Shown: positions 60,404-64,000 of the stretch, in pieces
Numbering within the stretch: position 1 is the stretch's first letter
Layout of the letters: each line of letters starts with the position of its first letter
Source: Diplocloster modestus
GTDB taxonomy: Bacteria; Bacillota; Clostridia; Lachnospirales; Lachnospiraceae
Assembly (NCBI RefSeq): GCF_019042245.1
Contig: NZ_JAHQCX010000006.1
Coordinates: forward strand, 62,001-126,000
Reading direction: 5' to 3'
Length of the DNA stretch: 64,000 nucleotides
The notes under the pieces: model-generated
What the model was told of the DNA's origin: nothing
The model's database searches: none
What the model saw: only the letters and a program-made list of their open reading frames with translations
Translations under genes and position numbers: made by a program

Positions 60404-61534
60404 ATGGGTAACGTAAAATCCAGAATGGCGATTGCCGCAGGGCATATCTGCCTGGATATCACACCTGCCTTTCCAAACGAAAAGATCCGCGGCATCGACG
60501 AGATGTTCGTTCCCGGACGTCTGATTCAGATGGGGGAGGCTGACGTACATACCGGCGGAGCGGTCGCCAATACCGGTTTAGCCATGAAAATCCTCGGAGC
60601 TGACGTACGCCTTATGGGCAAGGTTGGCAAGGATGCCTTTGGCGACCTGGTTCTGTCAAAATTAGAGGAATATGGCGCTTCAGAGGGCATGATCGTATCG
60701 GACGGTTCCGCCACATCTTATTCGGTGGTACTGGCGCCGGTTGGAATTGACCGGATCTTTCTGCATTGTTCAGGCGCCAATGATACGTTTGTTATGGACG
60801 ATATTGATTTTTCCCTGGTCGGCGACGCCGCCCTGTTCCATTTCGGGTATCCGCCGCTCATGAAGAGTATGTATTCCGACCACGGAAGAGAACTGGTTCA
60901 ACTGTTCCAAAAGGTCAAATCGCTGGGAGTGGCCACCTCCCTGGACTTCGCCGCCATCGACGAAAATGCGGAAGTTGGAAAAGCTGACTGGGAAGGAATT
61001 CTGTCCGCGGTGCTTCCTTATGTGGATTTCTTCGTTCCCAGCGTAGAGGAGCTGGCCTATATGCTGGACCGCTCCAGATATCAGGAATGGGTGAAACGGG
61101 CAGCCGGCGGTGATGTCACCTCCGTGCTGGATATTGAAAAAGATGTTCGTCCTCTGGCCGACCGCCTGCTGGATATGGGCGCTAAGGTTATCCTGATCAA
61201 ATGCGGCGCTCCCGGTCTGTATTTGCGCACCGGCGGTCAGGAGCGAATCAGCCAAATCGGTGGCGGACTGCCGGAAACTATGATAAAATGGGATAATCTG
61301 GAACATTTTGAAAAAAGTTATCGTCCCGACCGCATTTTATCCGGAACAGGCGCGGGTGATACCAGTATCGCCGCCTTCCTGTGTTCGGTCCTGAACAGTA
61401 ATACCTGGCAGGAGGCTATGCAGTATGCCGCAGGCACAGGAGCCTCCTGTGTAGCCGCCTATGACGCGTTAAGCGGCCTGTTGACCTTCGATCAGCTTCG
61501 CGCCAGAATCAACGCCGGTTGGGAAAAAAATTAG
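60404..61534 (+). CDS. PfkB-family carbohydrate kinase
   Basis: A 376-residue ribokinase-like sugar kinase. Substrate motifs are HTGGAVANTGLAM and LMGKVGKDAFGD. The ATP/anion hole and catalytic Asp lie in SGTGAGDTSIAAF near residue 320. It is longer than the ~310-residue norm because of an insert at ~225-290 (KRAAGGDVTSVLDIEKD...). The ATG at 60404 follows AAGGGGGATTCTT. It probably phosphorylates the ketose formed by the isomerase, at C1 if the adjacent class II aldolase is to cleave it. The position is inferred. Confidence 0.85.
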   Translation: MGNVKSRMAIAAGHICLDITPAFPNEKIRGIDEMFVPGRLIQMGEADVHTGGAVANTGLAMKILGADVRLMGKVGKDAFGDLVLSKLEEYGASEGMIVSDGSATSYSVVLAPVGIDRIFLHCSGANDTFVMDDIDFSLVGDAALFHFGYPPLMKSMYSDHGRELVQLFQKVKSLGVATSLDFAAIDENAEVGKADWEGILSAVLPYVDFFVPSVEELAYMLDRSRYQEWVKRAAGGDVTSVLDIEKDVRPLADRLLDMGAKVILIKCGAPGLYLRTGGQERISQIGGGLPETMIKWDNLEHFEKSYRPDRILSGTGAGDTSIAAFLCSVLNSNTWQEAMQYAAGTGASCVAAYDALSGLLTFDQLRARINAGWEKN

Positions 61535-61544
61535 GAGTTACAGC

Positions 61545-62723
61545 ATGCCGTCTAAAACAGGAATCAATAATCAGAATCTAAAATATCAGAACCGCGGCCT
61601 GATCCTTCAGTTAATCGCTACGGGAAATGAGATTTCCCGGATTGAGCTTTCCAAACGATCCGGTTTGACGAAAATGTCCGTCACCAACATCATTTCAGAA
61701 TTTATCGACCGTCATCTGGTCCGGGAAACCGGGCCCGACCGGGCGGTTACCCCCGGACGGACTCCCATCTATCTGGACATTTCCCCCGATGCCCCGAAAG
61801 TCATCGGTGTCCTGATTAACCGTGATTCCTGTTCCGCTGTCCTGTGTGACCTGAAGCTTCACATGCTGGCCCTGGAAACCGCTGATATTTCCCACTGTGA
61901 CAGCAGCCGGCTGCTGGATATTCTCTTCGGTCTGGTCGATAAAGTCAAAGAACAGGCCTCCGGCCCGATTGCCGGGATCGGAATCGCTTCCTTAGGCCCT
62001 GTGGACACAGTCAACGGTATCATCTTAAACCCCACTAATTTTTACGGTATCAATAATATTCCCATCGTCCGGATCTTCGAGAAATGCTACGGCGTTCCCG
62101 CCTATCTGGACAACAACTACGACTGCGCGGCTCTGGCCGAGCGGTTCTATGGAATCGGCCGCAGCTATGAAGATTTTATTTTCCTGGGTGTCACCAACGG
62201 GATCGGCTCCGGCATCATATCCGGCGGGCAGCTCTATCACAACGCAGCCGGTTACGGAAGCGAACTCGGGCATACCAGTATCGACTATAACGGCAACCTG
62301 TGCGCCTGCGGCAACCGGGGCTGCCTGGAGACCTATGCCAGCGCGTCTATTATCCAGCAGCAGCTTAGGGAAGCCACCCAAAAGTACTTAACCTTCCGGG
62401 AATTCTGTACAGATCCATCCCATCCCGCCATTGCGCCCATTCTGTCGGACATGACAGACAAGATATCCAGCGCGCTGATTAACGCCGTAAACCTGCTGAA
62501 TCCACAGGCTATCATTTTAGGGCATGAGGCAGTCTATCTACCCGATGAAAATGTGGCGCAGATGGAGGAACATATCAATGCCATAAAGCTGGCCAAAGAC
62601 TACCATATTCCTGTGCTTCGTTCCCATTTCGGTGACAACGCGCAGCTTTTGGGAAGCACCTGCTGCGTCTTGAATGGGATTTTCCGGGGAAGTTCCAGGG
62701 TAGGCGAATTATTTTTTGGTTAG
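61545..62723 (+). CDS. ROK-family transcriptional repressor
   Basis: A 392-residue NagC/XylR-type regulator. An N-terminal winged helix (ISRIELSKRSGLTKMSVTNII, residues ~25-50) is followed by a sugar-kinase-like ROK domain with the zinc motif CACGNRGCLETYAS near residue 250. The ATP and sugar elements are partly kept (GIGIASLGPVDT). Last gene of the isomerase-aldolase-kinase operon. The paired GGTAAAA..TTTTACC sites over its own operon promoter are its likely operators. Inducer probably D-lyxose, D-xylulose or a related sugar. Confidence 0.88.
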   Translation: MPSKTGINNQNLKYQNRGLILQLIATGNEISRIELSKRSGLTKMSVTNIISEFIDRHLVRETGPDRAVTPGRTPIYLDISPDAPKVIGVLINRDSCSAVLCDLKLHMLALETADISHCDSSRLLDILFGLVDKVKEQASGPIAGIGIASLGPVDTVNGIILNPTNFYGINNIPIVRIFEKCYGVPAYLDNNYDCAALAERFYGIGRSYEDFIFLGVTNGIGSGIISGGQLYHNAAGYGSELGHTSIDYNGNLCACGNRGCLETYASASIIQQQLREATQKYLTFREFCTDPSHPAIAPILSDMTDKISSALINAVNLLNPQAIILGHEAVYLPDENVAQMEEHINAIKLAKDYHIPVLRSHFGDNAQLLGSTCCVLNGIFRGSSRVGELFFG

Positions 62724-62780
62724 ATGGTTTGAGAGGTTGCTTGAAGAGGCTTGTCTCAAAAATCTAAAAAAGCCAGGAGG

Positions 62781-62788
62781 CCCCCCCC
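62781..62788 (+). promoter_or_regulatory. Poly-C tract between ribosome site and start of MerR gene
   Basis: AGGAGG (62775-62780) is followed by eight C residues and then the ATG at 62789. The homopolymer forms the whole Shine-Dalgarno spacer, so a slippage change would alter the spacing without shifting the reading frame. Confidence 0.6.
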
Positions 62789-63613
62789 ATGTTTCGTATA
62801 GGAGAATTCTCAAAGCTAACTCAGGTATCGATTCGGATGCTGCGGTATTACGACGAGCAGGGTCTATTAAAACCTTCAAAGACAGATCCGATTACAGGCT
62901 ATCGGAGTTATACGGCAGAACAGATTCCGGTGCTTCAGCGGATTATTTTCTTAAGGGATCTGGATTTTCAGGTGAGTGAGATTGCGCTGGCGCTGGCGCA
63001 TTGGCAGGACAGGCCCATTACCGATTTACTGGAGCATAAGAGGCTGGAACTGCTGGATGAGATGGCTAAGATACAGGAAAGAGTCGATAAGATCGATATC
63101 GCCGTCAAAGATGTGCAGTCCAGGAAACTGGATGTCCACTGTAATGTGATTTTAAAAAGTGTTCCGGAATTGTCCGTTTTATCTCTGAGGAGACGGATTC
63201 CGGATCATTTTTGTGAGGGGAATCTCTGGCTTGAGCTGAATCGCTTTGTGACGGAAGAACATGTAGCACTGGATTCTGGCGTGAATAATCTGGCCCTGTT
63301 TTATGATGAGAAGGAAGCAGACACTGAGGTTGATGTGGAAGTTTGCTGCCTGGTAAAAAAGGCGGGGATCGGGCGGGGCGATTTTGTGTACCGGCTGATT
63401 GCCGCAGAGGAGCGGATGGCCTGTGTGATGGTTTATGGACCTTATCAGAATATTGGCACAGCTTATCATACGTTTGCCAAATGGCTGGAGGAACACAGGT
63501 ATTATGAAATGAGAGATCCTGTTCGTCAGATCTGCCATCTAGGCCCTTTTAATGAAGAGGACCCAAAACGCTATCTGACAGAGATTCAGGTACCGTTACA
63601 ACGGCGGGATTGA
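62789..63613 (+). CDS. MerR-family regulator with GyrI-like effector domain
   Basis: A 274-residue regulator. The N-terminal MerR winged helix (MFRIGEFSKLTQVSIRMLRY, then QGLLKPSKTDPITGYRSY) is followed by a coiled-coil dimer helix and a C-terminal GyrI/BmrR-like drug-binding domain. That domain (residues ~120-274) includes EVCCLVKKAGIGRG and ends CHLGPFNEEDPKRYLTEIQV. Such proteins activate efflux or detoxification genes on binding hydrophobic cations. No target gene lies next to it in this window. Confidence 0.85.
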   Translation: MFRIGEFSKLTQVSIRMLRYYDEQGLLKPSKTDPITGYRSYTAEQIPVLQRIIFLRDLDFQVSEIALALAHWQDRPITDLLEHKRLELLDEMAKIQERVDKIDIAVKDVQSRKLDVHCNVILKSVPELSVLSLRRRIPDHFCEGNLWLELNRFVTEEHVALDSGVNNLALFYDEKEADTEVDVEVCCLVKKAGIGRGDFVYRLIAAEERMACVMVYGPYQNIGTAYHTFAKWLEEHRYYEMRDPVRQICHLGPFNEEDPKRYLTEIQVPLQRRD

Positions 63614-63650
63614 TCTCAGATATGGTTGGGATATCCGCCCATATCTGAGA
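63614..63650. repeat. Palindrome immediately 3' of the MerR gene
   Basis: TCTCAGATATGG (63614-63625) pairs perfectly with CCATATCTGAGA (63639-63650) around a 13-base loop. No T-run follows, so a terminator role is doubtful. Confidence 0.6.
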
Positions 63651-63680
63651 AATAGATAAAGAACTGTGATTGGTTTTTCG

Positions 63681-63896
63681 TTAGTTTCCCTTGCTGCTCA
63701 ATGGGTTACTGTGATTTTCAAAGAAGGGATTGTTGTCCGGTTCCGGCTTATTTCCTTCCCGGTACTTGGAGTTCTGGCGGATCATTTCCGCGCGTTCCTG
63801 TTCCTGTTTTAAGGTTGTCTGATTTTGTTCCAGCCTGGATACAGGCTGATTCTGTTCGTGTTTGGATGTTATTTTACTTTGATTCTGTTGTTTCAT
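63681..63896 (-). CDS. Small Gln/Asn-rich hydrophilic protein
   Basis: A 71-residue protein starting MKQQNQSKITSKHEQNQPVS, with repeated EQNQ/KQEQ stretches and an Asn/Pro-rich end (NNPFFENHSNPLSSKGN). The ribosome site CCGGAGGCGCGCAT is well placed before the ATG. It is soluble, without a signal peptide or helix. Composition recalls small spore-associated proteins, but no known SASP motif is present. Unknown function. Confidence 0.55.
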   Translation of the reverse strand: MKQQNQSKITSKHEQNQPVSRLEQNQTTLKQEQERAEMIRQNSKYREGNKPEPDNNPFFENHSNPLSSKGN

Positions 63897-63925
63897 ATGC
63901 GCGCCTCCGGATTTTGTTAGGATAG

Positions 63926-63943
63926 GGATAGTTTGTGCTATCC
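63926..63943 (+). terminator. Plus-strand terminator near window end
   Basis: GGATAG (63926-63931) pairs with CTATCC (63938-63943), followed by TTTTATTTTTATT. It could end transcripts from the MerR gene about 310 bp upstream. Confidence 0.6.
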
Positions 63944-64000
63944 TTTTATTTTTATTCTGATATTGGGATGGCGGCGCGATTAAATTCCGCTTCCCAGTTA

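Overview
The window reads as chromosome of a Gram-positive, endospore-forming anaerobe of the Clostridia, most likely Lachnospiraceae. The reasons are spoIIR, a gerA-type germinant receptor operon, spoVG and a spoVT-like gene, AGGAGG ribosome sites throughout, the paired glgC/glgD genes, and a murC/dnaD/dnaI gene order. No rRNA, tRNA, CRISPR array, prophage or insertion sequence was seen. The assignment comes from gene content and was not checked by any search.

Layout. 1-1122: a minus-strand fragment of a FIVAR-like surface protein abuts a 5'-truncated AraC regulator; the join looks chimeric. 1123-1804: two very long imperfect inverted repeats lie in a convergent gap. 1805-6047: sugar-1-phosphate activation operon (nucleotidyltransferase, NahK-like kinase, galE) with a divergent AraC regulator. 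6162-10870: Gld-like ABC exporter operon. 11127-18709: Rpn-family nuclease, spoIIR, gerA operon, ispE-GntR operon. 18975-27227: eight-gene operon with a ribose-type ABC importer, three short-chain dehydrogenases and a Gfo/Idh oxidoreductase, substrate unknown. 28042-38362: manganese-type CDF exporter, nicotinate phosphoribosyltransferase, M15 peptidase, spoVT-like regulator, PrsA-like foldase, mfd, pth. 38742-41270: an 842-residue von Willebrand A protein with a cysteine-rich tail. 41495-44232: spoVG and glgD/glgC. 44776-49884: murC, then a DnaA-box-rich region in front of dnaD, dnaI and an enlarged PRPP synthetase. 49989-54440: YhaN/YhaO (SbcCD-like) pair, a 2-hydroxyacid dehydrogenase and a 54-residue protein. 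54606-57787: azlCD, a membrane-anchored cysteine hydrolase, a second CDF exporter. 58297-64000: small membrane protein, a D-lyxose isomerase/aldolase/PfkB kinase/ROK operon with two matching palindromic operators, a MerR regulator and a Gln-rich small protein.

The most unusual signals are non-coding. A structured leader motif recurs upstream of five unrelated genes and is perfectly duplicated before the NAD-salvage gene. Others are a DnaA-box cluster beside helicase-loader genes, long palindromes, and dispersed hairpins with a compensatory base change. Among proteins, the cysteine-rich vWA protein (with a sigma-E-like promoter) and the SDR/ABC operon are the best candidates for undescribed biology.
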